64,000 nucleotides of DNA from Paenibacillus sp. DMB5 (GCF_001517085.1 NZ_LRAC01000109.1:1-64000); one strand, 5' to 3'; positions 25,933 to 35,189 are shown, numbered from the stretch's first letter. The notes: generated by a model from the letters alone, not told the origin. Made by a program: numbers and translations.

Positions 25933-26946
25933 TTAATAAACCCTTGAAGGCAGTTGTTTGCTCAAAAAACGCATGGCATTCCCATGCAGCCAGCCTATCA
26001 CCTCATCCTCAGGATAATGCTTAAGCAGCAGATCAGCCAAAGCCGTATATTTTCCGGGATGCTCCAGTCCCTCAACCCAGGCATCAATACCGTCGAAATC
26101 CGACCCGAACATCAGCTGCCGTGATCCGCCCAGACTGCAGACATGCTCGATATGCTTCAGAAGATCCTCTGCCTTGGCCCCGCCCCCATTACGGACAAAC
26201 CAGGGAACAAAGGTCAGCCCGATCCGCCCGTCCATTGCTGCCAGCGCTTTAATCTGTTCGTCACTCAAATTGCGGGGATGACTGCACACAGCGGCCGCAT
26301 TGGAATGGGACGCTATAAAGGGGCGTGTACTGAGCTCAGCCAGCTCCCAGAACCCGGACGGAGAGAGATGGGACACATCCAGCAGCATTCCGCTGGTATT
26401 GCACCATTCGATGAGCTGCCTGCCTTTTTTCGTAAATCCGCCGTTTCTTGGCTCCAGCACCCCGTCTGCCGCCCAATTCGCATAATTCCAGGTGATCCCA
26501 AGAAACCGCACTCCAAGCTCAAACAGCAGCTCTGCATAAAACAAATTCCCTTCCAGGCCGTCCACCCCTTCAAGTGAAAGCAACGCCCAGGCTGGTGCCG
26601 GGGCAGACGTTATAACTGCTTCCTCTTTCCAGCGAAGCCACCGCAGGCCCTCCCCGCTGATAACCCTCTTTCTGAACAGCTCAAGCTGACCGAGTATCCT
26701 TTCAAACCCGGGTTTTCCCAGAGTCTCGGACAAATAGACCGCAAAAACCTGCAGTCCCACATTACCCGCTGCCAGCCGCTCTGCTGTCACATCCAGCCGA
26801 TGATCATTTTTAAAATGAATATCCGGTTCCGCCTGCAGCTTGCTAAGTGCATCACAATGAAAATCCGCAACCTTAAATTTTGCCGCTGTCCCCATCTTCT
26901 CCCCGCTTTCCATACCACTAAAATACCGTGCAACATCCTTATTCAT
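25933..26946 (-). CDS. Membrane-dipeptidase family (peptidase M19)
   Basis: The 337-residue protein shows the M19 binuclear-zinc pattern: the HxD of ADFHCDAL (~residue 30), Glu in LEGVDGL, DVSHLS, SHSNAAAVCSHPRNL and GSDFDG. Enzymes of this family cleave dipeptides, including D-amino-acid forms, and some act on beta-lactams. There is no signal peptide, so it is likely cytosolic. The start is uncertain: the ATG at 26946 has no clear ribosome-binding site, and in-frame ATGs 11 and 17 codons later (the latter after GGGGAG) are alternatives. Confidence 0.85.
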   Translation of the reverse strand: MNKDVARYFSGMESGEKMGTAAKFKVADFHCDALSKLQAEPDIHFKNDHRLDVTAERLAAGNVGLQVFAVYLSETLGKPGFERILGQLELFRKRVISGEGLRWLRWKEEAVITSAPAPAWALLSLEGVDGLEGNLFYAELLFELGVRFLGITWNYANWAADGVLEPRNGGFTKKGRQLIEWCNTSGMLLDVSHLSPSGFWELAELSTRPFIASHSNAAAVCSHPRNLSDEQIKALAAMDGRIGLTFVPWFVRNGGGAKAEDLLKHIEHVCSLGGSRQLMFGSDFDGIDAWVEGLEHPGKYTALADLLLKHYPEDEVIGWLHGNAMRFLSKQLPSRVY

Positions 26947-27016
26947 TTCAAATCATAACGTCAGCCGCTTACATTAACAGCTTATGCCTTCAATCCGCTC
27001 CTTTTCCCAGAACAGC

Positions 27017-27045
27017 AAAAAACCTGTTTACCTAAGTAAACAGGT
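27017..27045 (-). terminator. Terminator after spoVS
   Basis: A perfect 10-bp stem (27022-27031 with 27036-27045, loop ctaa) is followed on the minus strand by six T. Confidence 0.9.
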
Positions 27046-27066
27046 CCATCAGAAAAAGTTCATAAA

Positions 27067-27327
27067 TTATCTGGGTTCCACAATGAGTTTAATCGCCGTC
27101 CGGTCCTCCCCGTCAATTACGATATCCGTAAAGGCTGGAATACAGACCAGATCAACACCGCTTGGCGCGACAAATCCCCGGGCGATGGCAACTGCTTTGA
27201 CTGCCTGGTTCAGTGCTCCTGCTCCAATAGCTTGTAGCTCGGCCGATCCACGTTCACGAAGAACACCTGCTAATGCACCGGCAACGGAATTCGGATTGGA
27301 TTTAGCTGATACTTTTAATACATCCAT
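27067..27327 (-). CDS. spoVS: Stage V sporulation protein S
   Basis: The 86-residue Alba-like protein (MDVLKVSAKSNPNSVAGALA) is nearly identical in length and pattern to SpoVS, which is needed for spore-coat assembly and septation control. It is a single gene with its own terminator and a good sigma-H-type promoter upstream, matching the known early-sporulation control of spoVS in B. subtilis. In B. subtilis it also lies next to ymdB and rny, as here. Confidence 0.97.
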   Translation of the reverse strand: MDVLKVSAKSNPNSVAGALAGVLRERGSAELQAIGAGALNQAVKAVAIARGFVAPSGVDLVCIPAFTDIVIDGEDRTAIKLIVEPR

Positions 27328-27380
27328 AGTAAGTACCTCCCCTGGGAAAATGATGGTGTTCTTCCACTACTGTAGATGTT

Positions 27381-27405
27381 ATTCGCGGGAGAAGAAATAA
27401 TTCCT
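27381..27405 (-). promoter_or_regulatory. Candidate sigma-H promoter of spoVS
   Basis: On the minus strand AGGAATT (27399-27405) and GAAT (27381-27384) are 14 bp apart, matching the sigma-H pattern RnAGGAwww ... RnnGAAT except for the first -10 base. Confidence 0.6.
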
Positions 27406-27527
27406 TCTTTTTGCGGACTACGCTGGAGAAAATGGTACAAAAGATACTCTTTTTCGATATAAAAAAGATCACACTTTATCCAAATACGGCGATTTTTCCC
27501 GAATGTCCTACTTCCTAATATCCGGGC

Positions 27528-28322
27528 CTAGCTCATAACCCATTCATCTTCACGCAAACGAATCTTCTCCAGCCGTGTCGCTTTACCTGTAGCCTCGTCA
27601 ATCTCCGCGAATAACCCGTTCAACTGCCATTTACCTTCGTCTACCACAAACCTCGACGGGAGCTGGGTAGTGAATTTATAAAGGACTGCATCCTTTTCCA
27701 TACCCAGAATTCCTTCCCTTGAACCAACCATGCCCGCATCGGTCAGATAAGCGGTTCCGCCTGGAAGAATGACATCATCGTTACTTTGTACATGCGTGTG
27801 GGTGCCGACTACAATAGATGCCATGCCGTCCATAAAATAACCCATGGCAATCTTCTCCGAAGTCGCTTCGGCATGAAAATCAACGAGAATGCATTTGTGG
27901 GTACGGCGCAGCTCCTCCACAATTTCTTCCCCTACCCGGAACGGGTCATCGATCGCCGGCAAAAAGGTGCGTCCCTGCAGATTGACAATCGCCAGCTGTT
28001 TGCCGTTGCCTTTAACAACCGTATACCCTCTGCCCGGGGTTCCCGGCGGAAAGTTGGCCGGTCGGATCATCCGCGGCTCATCGTCGATAAATTCAAAAAT
28101 ATCCTTATTGTCCCAAGTATGATTACCCAATGTAATACCGTGTACACCCCAATTAAAAAATTCATTGGCAATTGCTGAGGTAATTCCTCTGCCTGCGGCT
28201 GCATTTTCACCGTTAACGATGATAATATGCGGCTGGTATTTGCTCTTTAATGTGGGCAGCATTTCCCGCAGAGCCTTTCTGCCGGTATTGCCTACAATAT
28301 CTCCTATAAATAAAACTTTGAT
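27528..28322 (-). CDS. ymdB: YmdB metallophosphodiesterase, with an apparent ATC start codon
   Basis: YmdB is a cyclic-nucleotide phosphodiesterase that affects biofilm and sporulation decisions. The usual N-terminus (KVLFIGDIVGNTGRKALRE), including the metal-binding Asp, is encoded upstream of the first canonical in-frame start (ATG at 28262). That sequence begins with ATC at 28320-28322, six or seven bases after AGGAGGAG, and an in-frame TAG lies just before the site, so no ATG, GTG or TTG is available. From the ATC the length is 264 residues, the same as B. subtilis YmdB. Either AUC initiates here or there is a base error. Downstream motifs include NGENAA, GNHTWD, DFHAEATSEK and GTHTHVQ. 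Confidence 0.9.
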   Translation of the reverse strand: MKVLFIGDIVGNTGRKALREMLPTLKSKYQPHIIIVNGENAAAGRGITSAIANEFFNWGVHGITLGNHTWDNKDIFEFIDDEPRMIRPANFPPGTPGRGYTVVKGNGKQLAIVNLQGRTFLPAIDDPFRVGEEIVEELRRTHKCILVDFHAEATSEKIAMGYFMDGMASIVVGTHTHVQSNDDVILPGGTAYLTDAGMVGSREGILGMEKDAVLYKFTTQLPSRFVVDEGKWQLNGLFAEIDEATGKATRLEKIRLREDEWVMS

Positions 28323-28347
28323 GTTATTCTCCTCCTAGTCAGAAAAG

Positions 28348-28370
28348 AAAAAAGGCCCCGCAGGGGGGCC
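28348..28370 (-). terminator. Terminator between rny and ymdB
   Basis: ggcccc (28354-28359) pairs with ggggcc (28365-28370), followed on the minus strand by six T. It lies between rny and the ymdB ribosome-binding site, so ymdB is expressed by readthrough or a nearby promoter. Confidence 0.8.
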
Positions 28371-28381
28371 AATTTCCTTGC

Positions 28382-29923
28382 TTATTTTGCGTATTCGACA
28401 GCCCGTGTCTCGCGGATAACGGTAACCTTGATATGACCCGGATAATCCAGCTCACTCTCGATCATCTTCGTAATGTCGCGTGCCAGACGGAAGCTTTCCG
28501 CATCGTCGATCTTCTCAGGCTGCACCATCACGCGAACCTCGCGGCCCGCTTGAATTGCATAAGACTTCTCGACGCCTTCGAAGCTCTCGGAGATCTCTTC
28601 CAGCTTCTCCAGACGTTTGATGTAGGTCTCCAGTGTCTCACGGCGTGCGCCAGGACGTGCTGCCGACAAGGCGTCAGCTGCTCCGACCAGCATAGCAATA
28701 ACCGAGGTAGCTTCGCAGTCTCCGTGGTGGGACGCGATACTGTTGATAACCACCGGATGTTCCTTGTATTTCTTCGCAAGCTCAACGCCAATTTCAACGT
28801 GCGAGCCTTCCACTTCATGATCCAGCGCTTTGCCGATATCATGGAGCAGCCCGGCACGTTTAGCAAGCACGATGTCTTCCCCAAGCTCACCGGCCATAAG
28901 TCCAGTCAAATAAGCAACCTCCATGGAGTGCTTGAGTACATTCTGACCATAGCTCGTACGGAATTTCAGACGGCCCAGGATCTTGATCAGATCCGGATGC
29001 AGACCATGAACGCCAACCTCGAAGGTAGCTTGTTCACCGTACTCGCGAATCCGCTCATCCACTTCTTTGCGGGATTTCTCAACCATTTCCTCAATCCGTG
29101 CCGGATGGATACGTCCATCGGCAACCAGCTTCTCAAGTGCCGTACGGGCCACTTCGCGGCGGATCGGATCAAATCCCGACAGAATAACAGCTTCCGGCGT
29201 ATCATCGATAATGAGGTCAATACCTGTAAGAGTTTCCAGTGCCCGGATATTACGGCCTTCACGGCCGATAATCCGGCCCTTCATCTCTTCATTCGGCAGA
29301 GTTACCACAGATACCGTTGTCTCGGCAACGTGATCAGCTGCACAGCGCTGGATAGCCAGTGTAATGATTTCGCGGGCTTTCTTGTCCGCTTCCTCTTTGG
29401 CCTGCTGTTCAATTTCCTTGATCATCTGCGCGGTTTCATGGCGAACTTCCTGCTCTACATTGCTCAGAATGATACTTCTGGCATCATCGATGCTCAGGTT
29501 GGAGATACGCTCCAGCTCGGTAACCTGATTCTTGTAAATAACATCAATTTGCTGTTGTGTTTCGTCAATTCGTTTCTCTTTGTTAGCTACTTGTTCTTCT
29601 TTTCGTTCAAGCGATTCCATTTTTTTATCCAGCGATTCTTCCTTTTGCAGCAAACGTCTCTCTTGCCGTTGGATTTCATTCCGGCGTTCACGAGTTTCTT
29701 TCTCAGCTTCAGTACGGATTCTGTGTACTTCATCCTTAGCTTCGAGTACCGTTTCCTTCTTCAGCGCCTCAGCGTCTTTCTTCGCGTTCTCCACGATGAC
29801 GAGTGCTTCCTTCTCTGCGCTTTGAATCTTAGCTTCTGCAAGGGATTTACGAATAAAATAACCGAATCCAAAGAATATTGCAGCTACAACGAGAACGATT
29901 ATGACCCAGATTGCAGTATGCAT
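28382..29923 (-). CDS. rny: Ribonuclease Y
   Basis: The 513-residue protein has an N-terminal membrane anchor (residues 3-23), a long coiled coil (~30-190), a KH domain ([15 protein letters not shown], 217-230) and an HD domain with [10 protein letters not shown] at 361-370. RNase Y is the membrane-bound endonuclease that starts bulk mRNA decay in many Firmicutes. GAGGAGGTGAACAG directly precedes the ATG. The gene has a ~250-nt leader with a terminator-like hairpin, so attenuation or autoregulation is possible. Confidence 0.98.
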   Translation of the reverse strand: MHTAIWVIIVLVVAAIFFGFGYFIRKSLAEAKIQSAEKEALVIVENAKKDAEALKKETVLEAKDEVHRIRTEAEKETRERRNEIQRQERRLLQKEESLDKKMESLERKEEQVANKEKRIDETQQQIDVIYKNQVTELERISNLSIDDARSIILSNVEQEVRHETAQMIKEIEQQAKEEADKKAREIITLAIQRCAADHVAETTVSVVTLPNEEMKGRIIGREGRNIRALETLTGIDLIIDDTPEAVILSGFDPIRREVARTALEKLVADGRIHPARIEEMVEKSRKEVDERIREYGEQATFEVGVHGLHPDLIKILGRLKFRTSYGQNVLKHSMEVAYLTGLMAGELGEDIVLAKRAGLLHDIGKALDHEVEGSHVEIGVELAKKYKEHPVVINSIASHHGDCEATSVIAMLVGAADALSAARPGARRETLETYIKRLEKLEEISESFEGVEKSYAIQAGREVRVMVQPEKIDDAESFRLARDITKMIESELDYPGHIKVTVIRETRAVEYAK

Positions 29924-30242
29924 CTGTTCACCTCCTCGTTGGTTCCTCCAAGGAACTTGCCTTGGGAATTGTGCAGTTGTTAAACTATCCGTTCATCACC
30001 ATACAAAAAACCGGTAATACACCGATTGCCATACTGCACATGCTGCACATGCACACTGCCCGCCTTATCCGGCGATTACATTTCATATGAGTTGTACGCG
30101 AAGCGGCTACCTAAGAGTCTGCTTTTTGGGAAGGAAAAAGGATTCTTAGTTTATGCCGATTCATGTTATATTTTATTATTTATAAAAAGACATTGTCAAG
30201 AGAGTCGATAACGCCATTAAAGTCAAGAGAATGTCAAGCGGT
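29924..30242 (-). other. rny leader and promoter region
   Basis: This gap has no gene. On the minus strand it holds a sigma-A promoter with TTGACA (30194-30199) and TAAAAT (30170-30175) 18 bp apart, then about 240 nt of leader with a tandem 9-bp repeat (catgtgcag twice, about 30034-30054, minus reading), a cgcc/ggcg hairpin near 30062-30076, and the terminator-like hairpin at 30005-30026. Confidence 0.6.
30005..30026 (-). promoter_or_regulatory. Terminator-like hairpin in the rny leader
   Basis: accggt (30010-30015) pairs with accgat (30021-30026) with one G-U pair, and the minus strand then has six T. It lies about 80 bp before the rny start and downstream of its probable promoter, so it may act as an attenuator. 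Confidence 0.5.
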
Positions 30243-30977
30243 TCACTCAAAATCGTAAAATTCGTCATCATAGCCTTCCGCGTTCTCTTCCTCACGCAGA
30301 GTATTCAATACCTGGCGAACCACTTCACCCGGGAAACCGCGCCGCATCAGGAAAGCGCCGGTCTTTCTGCGCTTGTCGTTCATATCCCCGCGGATCATGT
30401 TCCACTTCTTGCGTCCGGTCTGCAGTGCGCTCTCCAGTTCCTCTTCAGGCGAAATATTCTCCAGCGCTTCAGCGATCAGCGATTTGTCGATTCCCTTCTC
30501 CCGCAGCTCCTGGCGGATCCACAGCTTGCCCTTGCGCTGATTCGTTATCCGCTGCTCTGCCCACTGCTTCGCATACAGGGGATCGTCAATGAAACGTTCC
30601 TGCTGCAGACGCTGCAGAACTTCTGCAATTATAGTCTCTCCTATTTCTTTCTCCCTTAAACGGCGGGCCATTTCCTGGGCCGTCCGCGGCTTGCGCTCCA
30701 GATATCTCAGGCCCTCGACATAGGCCCGCTGGCGCTCATCTGCCACTACGATCTCTTCAAGGTCTTGCTTCATGAAGGAATTCCCGGAGATCATCCGGTA
30801 TTTAATCATGACATCCTCATGCACAGTCATGTTATAGGCGCCGAAATGTATAATATAGCGGTGATCCGACTTCTTCTGCCTCTCTACCTTAGTTATTTCC
30901 AGCAGCTCACCGTCCGGAAAATCCGCCAGTGCCTGCACCTCCTGATCTTCCGGCTCAGGATTAAGTTGAATTACCAT
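30243..30977 (-). CDS. recX: RecX, regulator of RecA
   Basis: RecX modulates RecA filaments. The C-terminal ~150 residues show the three-helix repeats of the family (LRYLERKPRTAQEMARRL, FIDDPLYAKQWAEQR, RRKTGAFLMRRGFPGEVV). The N-terminal ~90 residues are beta-rich, as in Gram-positive RecX. The ATG at 30977 has GAGAGGTG nine bases upstream; an in-frame GTG at 30989 overlaps that site. It follows recA, from which it is separated by a hairpin. Confidence 0.93.
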   Translation of the reverse strand: MVIQLNPEPEDQEVQALADFPDGELLEITKVERQKKSDHRYIIHFGAYNMTVHEDVMIKYRMISGNSFMKQDLEEIVVADERQRAYVEGLRYLERKPRTAQEMARRLREKEIGETIIAEVLQRLQQERFIDDPLYAKQWAEQRITNQRKGKLWIRQELREKGIDKSLIAEALENISPEEELESALQTGRKKWNMIRGDMNDKRRKTGAFLMRRGFPGEVVRQVLNTLREEENAEGYDDEFYDFE

Positions 30978-31045
30978 AGGTTCGTTCACCTCTCACTCTA
31001 ACGGTATAAAATGTGAAATCTTAACTATTAATTATCAATAAATAA

Positions 31046-31074
31046 GCGCCCTGCTGCAATCTTACACAGGGCGC
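31046..31074 (-). terminator. Hairpin between recA and recX
   Basis: A perfect 8-bp stem gcgccctg/cagggcgc (31046-31053 with 31067-31074) is followed on the minus strand by only a broken T-tract, so it is a weak or partial terminator allowing recX readthrough. Confidence 0.6.
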
Positions 31075-31092
31075 TCAATATCAGGTTACGTA

Positions 31093-32157
31093 TTATTCAA
31101 TTTCAAGCAGCAGGTTTTCTTCTTCCTCTTTCTCTGCTGCAACATCAGCTTCCGAAGGGGCAGCAACAATGGTGGTCAGGTTGCTTGCTTCACGGATCTT
31201 GTTCTCAATTAGCAAGGCAATTTCCGGATGCTCCTTGAGGAACTGCTTGGCATTCTCCCGTCCCTGGCCAAGGCGTTCGCCTTCATAGGAATACCAGGCT
31301 CCGCTCTTGTTGACAATGTCCATTTCCGTTCCGATATCGACAAGGCTTCCTTCCTTCGAGATGCCTTCACCATACATGATATCAACGTCTGCCTGTTTGA
31401 ACGGAGGAGCTACCTTGTTCTTCACGACTTTAATCTTGGTACGGTTACCGACTACATCATTACCCATCTTGATGCTCTCTACACGGCGTACATCAAGACG
31501 TACCGAGGAATAGAACTTCAATGCCCGGCCGCCCGGAGTCGTTTCGGGATTACCGAACATAACGCCGATCTTCTCACGCAGCTGGTTGATGAAGATGGCG
31601 ATCGTATTGGATTTGTTGATCGCACCAGACAGCTTCCGCAGAGCCTGGGACATCAAACGGGCTTGAAGACCAACGTGGGAATCCCCCATATCGCCTTCAA
31701 TCTCCGCCTTAGGCACCAGTGCCGCCACGGAGTCAACGACAATAATGTCTACCGCACCGCTGCGCACAAGTGCTTCAGCGATCTCTAACGCCTGTTCTCC
31801 TGTATCCGGCTGGGACAGCAGAAGTTCATCGATGTTGACGCCAAGCGCGTTGGCATATTTAGGGTCGAGCGCATGTTCCGCATCGATGAAGGCAGCTTGT
31901 CCGCCAACCTTCTGTACTTCAGCGATAGCATGCAGGGCAACCGTTGTTTTACCGGAAGATTCCGGTCCATATACTTCTATAATACGTCCTTTTGGAAGTC
32001 CGCCAATACCCAGGGCAATATCAAGTGCCAAGGCTCCACTTGGTACAACTTCCACTTTCATGTGATTGGATTCACCCAATTTCATGATCGAACCTTTACC
32101 AAATTGTTTTTCTATTTGACGAAGCGCCATATCCAGCGCAGCACGACGATCTGACAA
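31093..32157 (-). CDS. recA: RecA recombinase
   Basis: The 354-residue protein carries Walker A (GPESSGKTT), the catalytic IDAEHALDP, Walker B ([12 protein letters not shown]), loop L1 ([14 protein letters not shown]) and loop L2 ([19 protein letters not shown]), plus the acidic C-terminal tail. It pairs homologous DNA and triggers LexA cleavage. The start is TTG (32155-32157) after AGGAAGTGG. The promoter and a LexA-type box lie just upstream, so it is part of the SOS response. Confidence 0.98.
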   Translation of the reverse strand: MSDRRAALDMALRQIEKQFGKGSIMKLGESNHMKVEVVPSGALALDIALGIGGLPKGRIIEVYGPESSGKTTVALHAIAEVQKVGGQAAFIDAEHALDPKYANALGVNIDELLLSQPDTGEQALEIAEALVRSGAVDIIVVDSVAALVPKAEIEGDMGDSHVGLQARLMSQALRKLSGAINKSNTIAIFINQLREKIGVMFGNPETTPGGRALKFYSSVRLDVRRVESIKMGNDVVGNRTKIKVVKNKVAPPFKQADVDIMYGEGISKEGSLVDIGTEMDIVNKSGAWYSYEGERLGQGRENAKQFLKEHPEIALLIENKIREASNLTTIVAAPSEADVAAEKEEEENLLLEIE

Positions 32158-32189
32158 TCAGACCACTTCCTTCACTTGTTTATAGTAAT

Positions 32190-32218
32190 ATAATACCGTG
32201 TTTTAGAGGTCTTGCCAA
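32190..32218 (-). promoter_or_regulatory. Sigma-A promoter of recA
   Basis: TTGGCA (32213-32218) and TATTAT (32190-32195) are 17 bp apart on the minus strand, about 35 bp upstream of the recA start. Confidence 0.75.
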
Positions 32219-32227
32219 GCTTTTTTT

Positions 32228-32241
32228 CGAACATACATTCG
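32228..32241. promoter_or_regulatory. LexA (SOS) box of recA
   Basis: On the minus strand CGAATgtatGTTCG matches the Firmicutes consensus CGAAC-N4-GTTCG with one mismatch. It lies immediately upstream of the -35 box. Confidence 0.8.
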
Positions 32242-32371
32242 TTTTTTTTGACCGCGGGCGAAATATACCCTTTTATTGTAAGCCCCCTTTCCTGATGAAT
32301 GTACCATACATAGTCATTAACCAGCCGGTGTAGCAGACTCACATTTAAAGGCTAACCGCAGCCACAAAAAC

Positions 32372-32407
32372 AAAAAACCGCAGCAAAAGGTTCACTATGC
32401 CACGGTT
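32372..32407 (-). terminator. Probable terminator after cinA
   Basis: aaccg (32376-32380) and cggtt (32403-32407) can pair, followed on the minus strand by several T. The stem is imperfect. The rest of 32242-32442 shows no gene. Confidence 0.5.
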
Positions 32408-32442
32408 CTTCCGTATTTACAATTATATACCGCCCTGCGGAA

Positions 32443-33732
32443 CTATTGCAAGGCTGATCCTTCAAGCGGTGTCTCCACCTTGCGTTCCTCCAGCCTGCGC
32501 CACAGACGGTACAGCAGCGCTTTGACAGAGCGCAGCCGGATGTTCTCGCGTGTTCCTTTGAGGTTAAGCTCAAAGACCTCCGTCTTGTGACCGCGTTCGG
32601 CCAGGCCGACGTATACCAGCCCGACCGGCTTGCGCTCCGAGTATCCCGGTCCTGCTACACCGGTAACCGATAGTCCGAAGTCGGTGTCTCCCAGCATTCT
32701 GACCTGCTCCGCCAGCACCTCTGCAACCTCGCGGCTGACAGCTCCGACGGCATCAGGACCTTCCAGATAAGAGGCAGGCACGTTCAGCAGCTTTTTCTTA
32801 ATTTCGTTGGAGTAGCAGACAATACCGCCCTTGAACATGGACGCGCTGCCCGGAATGTTCGTGATGCTCTCCATTAACAATCCGCCGGTGCAGCTCTCGG
32901 CTGCGCTGAGCGTCAGACCGGCATCCGCCATCCAGTCCACCAGCAGCTGCTCCAGCGGGACATCGATATTGGCATACATATTCTCAGGCAGGATTGCCTT
33001 AATCTGCTCCTCCAGCACATCAAGCTTCAGCATCGCTTCCCGTTCAGAAGGCGCTTTGGTGGAAATACGGACCGTCACCTCACCTTCCTTGGCGTAGGGG
33101 GCAATGGTAGGATCTGTCTGGTTGCGGATCAGATCTATAAGCTTGTCCTCCAGGAGCGATTCACCGATACCCGCGAACTTGAGCATCTTGGAATAGATCG
33201 GCATTTCTGTGGTGAGGGCATGCTGCAGCAGCCAGGGCTTGACTTTGTCCGTAAACATCGGCTTCATCTCACGCGGAGGTCCGGGAAGCACAATGTAATA
33301 TTTACTCTCATGGGCAAAAGCAAGGCCGACGGCCAGGCCGATTTCATTCGGAAGCGGCGTAGTTCCGTCAATAATAACAGCCTGCTTGCGGTTATTCTCG
33401 GTCATTACTATTTTACGTTCATCGAAGAATCTCTGTACATGATCCATCGCAAGCTGGTCTATATGAAGTGAACGTCCAAGCGCTGCTGCCAGCGCATCCT
33501 TGGTAAGATCATCTTCCGTCGGACCGATGCCGCCGGTGAACAGAATAATATCCGCCCGGCTCCGGGCAATCTCAATCGCCTCCTGGATCCGGCTCTTGTT
33601 GTCCCCGACTACGGTCTGAAAATAAACATCAATCCCCATTGCGGCCAGCTCTACCGATAAAAACTGGCCGTTGCTGTTAACGATTTGTCCAAGCAATAGC
33701 TCTGTACCGACGGCAATAATTTCTGCTTTCAT
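32443..33732 (-). CDS. cinA: CinA, competence/damage-inducible protein
   Basis: The 429-residue protein joins an N-terminal MoaB-like domain (GTELLLGQIVNSN, TGGIGPTEDDLT), a middle region, and the C-terminal PncC-type nicotinamide-nucleotide amidase domain (AAESCTGG, NIPGSASMFKGG, VTGVAGPG). CinA enzymes recycle pyridine nucleotides. It lies upstream of recA as in B. subtilis. AGGAGGAG precedes the ATG by about ten bases. Confidence 0.96.
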   Translation of the reverse strand: MKAEIIAVGTELLLGQIVNSNGQFLSVELAAMGIDVYFQTVVGDNKSRIQEAIEIARSRADIILFTGGIGPTEDDLTKDALAAALGRSLHIDQLAMDHVQRFFDERKIVMTENNRKQAVIIDGTTPLPNEIGLAVGLAFAHESKYYIVLPGPPREMKPMFTDKVKPWLLQHALTTEMPIYSKMLKFAGIGESLLEDKLIDLIRNQTDPTIAPYAKEGEVTVRISTKAPSEREAMLKLDVLEEQIKAILPENMYANIDVPLEQLLVDWMADAGLTLSAAESCTGGLLMESITNIPGSASMFKGGIVCYSNEIKKKLLNVPASYLEGPDAVGAVSREVAEVLAEQVRMLGDTDFGLSVTGVAGPGYSERKPVGLVYVGLAERGHKTEVFELNLKGTRENIRLRSVKALLYRLWRRLEERKVETPLEGSALQ

Positions 33733-33783
33733 AGCTGGCGTTCTCCTCCTGATGATAATGTTATGACTAGTTAAGAATTAGGG

Positions 33784-34371
33784 TTAGGCGTTATGAAGCT
33801 CGAGCAGTTCCTTGTTTTTCACAAAATAATCGATCCCAGAGTAAATCGTTATCAGAGCCGCCGCCCAGATGGCAATGTCATCCAGCGGAATGCTCACGAA
33901 CTGGAACGGGAAATTGTTAAGCAGCAGCAGTGAGATGGCAACAATCTGCGTCACTGTTTTTATTTTACCCCATTTGCTGGCAGCCACCACTTTGCCTTCC
34001 AGCAGCGCAACCTGGCGCAGTCCGGTAACCGCAAACTCGCGGCTGATGATAACGATGGCAATCCAGGAATCGCATCTGCCCAGCTCTACCAGCGAGATCA
34101 GCACTGCGGATACCAGCAGCTTGTCCGCAAGGGGATCAAGCAGCTTGCCGAGATTGGTAACCATGTTATATTTCCGGGCAATGTACCCGTCTATCCCGTC
34201 TGTACTGGCGGCTAGCAGGAAAATTACGGCTGCGATCAGATGATTAATGGAAAGCTGGAATGATCCCCAATGAATCGGCTCGGGATAGAACTTAAAATCC
34301 ACCAGCAGAAAAAACATCATAATCGGGATAAGACAAATACGAGCAAGTGTAATACGGTTGGGCAAATTCAC
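33784..34371 (-). CDS. pgsA: Phosphatidylglycerophosphate synthase
   Basis: The 195-residue membrane protein has the CDP-alcohol phosphotransferase motif as DGIDGYIARKY...GKLLDPLADK and several hydrophobic helices. It makes phosphatidylglycerol phosphate from CDP-diacylglycerol and glycerol-3-phosphate in the inner membrane. The start is GTG with GGGGAGGAA upstream. It lies directly upstream of cinA. Confidence 0.96.
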   Translation of the reverse strand: MNLPNRITLARICLIPIMMFFLLVDFKFYPEPIHWGSFQLSINHLIAAVIFLLAASTDGIDGYIARKYNMVTNLGKLLDPLADKLLVSAVLISLVELGRCDSWIAIVIISREFAVTGLRQVALLEGKVVAASKWGKIKTVTQIVAISLLLLNNFPFQFVSIPLDDIAIWAAALITIYSGIDYFVKNKELLELHNA

Positions 34372-34415
34372 TGAAGTTCCTCCCCTGATCCATCCTGATT
34401 CCTAAATATGTAGAT

Positions 34416-34455
34416 AAAAGACCCCGCTGCGGCAGTTACGCAAACACTGCGGGGT
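34416..34455 (-). terminator. Terminator after yajQ
   Basis: accccgc (34421-34427) pairs with gcggggt (34449-34455); the minus strand then reads cttttat, a short T-tract. Confidence 0.65.
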
Positions 34456-34463
34456 GCATAAGC

Positions 34464-34955
34464 TTACTTTAAATTGTTAAACTGCAGATCCAGCGGCAAA
34501 TCAGCTTTACGCAGCATTTGGATGATCTGCTGCAGATCATCACGGCTTTTGCCGGTTACACGGATGGTATCTCCCTGAATCTGGCTTTTCACCTTCAGCT
34601 TGGAGTCGCGGATGAGGATATTGATCTTTTTGGCATTTTCCTGATCGATGCCCTGCTTGAGGCCCAGACGCTGGCGGACTGTACCCAGTGCAGCTGGCTC
34701 GATTTTGCCGAAATCCAAATTTTTGAGTGTGATTCCGCGTTTGACCATTTTGGACTGTAAAATATCAATGACAGCATTCAGCTTATATTCATCCTCGGAG
34801 GCAATGATAAGCGCGTCCTTCTCCAGCTTCAGGCTGCTTTTGCTGTTTTTGAAGTCAAAACGGTTATCAATTTCCTTCTCCGTCTGGTGAACCGCATTGG
34901 TTAATTCCTGCATATCCATTTTGGATACGATGTCAAATGAACTTTCCGAACTCAT
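34464..34955 (-). CDS. yajQ: YajQ-family nucleotide-binding protein
   Basis: The 163-residue protein (SFDIVSKMDMQELTNAV, FDFKNSKSSLKL) is full length for the YajQ family of two ferredoxin-like domains. Family members bind cyclic di-GMP or other nucleotides in some Proteobacteria; in Firmicutes the role is not settled. It is inserted here between rodZ and pgsA, unlike B. subtilis. Confidence 0.92.
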   Translation of the reverse strand: MSSESSFDIVSKMDMQELTNAVHQTEKEIDNRFDFKNSKSSLKLEKDALIIASEDEYKLNAVIDILQSKMVKRGITLKNLDFGKIEPAALGTVRQRLGLKQGIDQENAKKINILIRDSKLKVKSQIQGDTIRVTGKSRDDLQQIIQMLRKADLPLDLQFNNLK

Positions 34956-35050
34956 TCTTCCACGTCCTTTGCTTACAATTATTCTTTTCTATTATATGAG
35001 ATAGGGCACATGAAGTCTAATTATGGAAGGAAGCTGCCGGGCATGCAAGA

Positions 35051-35091
35051 AGAAACGGCTTTGCCGTCCTTCAAGGGCGGTATCCGTTTCT
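35051..35091. repeat. Stem-loop repeat, copy 1
   Basis: agaaacgg (35051-35058) pairs with ccgtttct (35084-35091) around an inner gccgtcctt/aagggcggt hairpin. A similar unit follows at 35153 and a related one lies at 60126-60164. Confidence 0.6.
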
Positions 35092-35152
35092 GCGTAAATA
35101 GAAAATAATTTAGAATGTGCAACATATAAAGTCTTATCTTTCAAAATGCCTT

Positions 35153-35189
35153 GAAACGGCAGCGCCGCCTGTAAGGCGGCACCCGTTTC
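35153..35189. repeat. Stem-loop repeat, copy 2
   Basis: gaaacgg (35153-35159) pairs with ccgtttc (35183-35189) around an inner gccgcct/aggcggc stem (35164-35170 with 35174-35180). The outer stem is the same as in copy 1; the inner stem keeps its pairing although its bases differ. Confidence 0.6.

Noticed and set aside
28433..29983. 516-codon open frame antisense to rny
   Set aside because: Shadow of rny; the protein has no recognisable features and the real gene is unambiguous.
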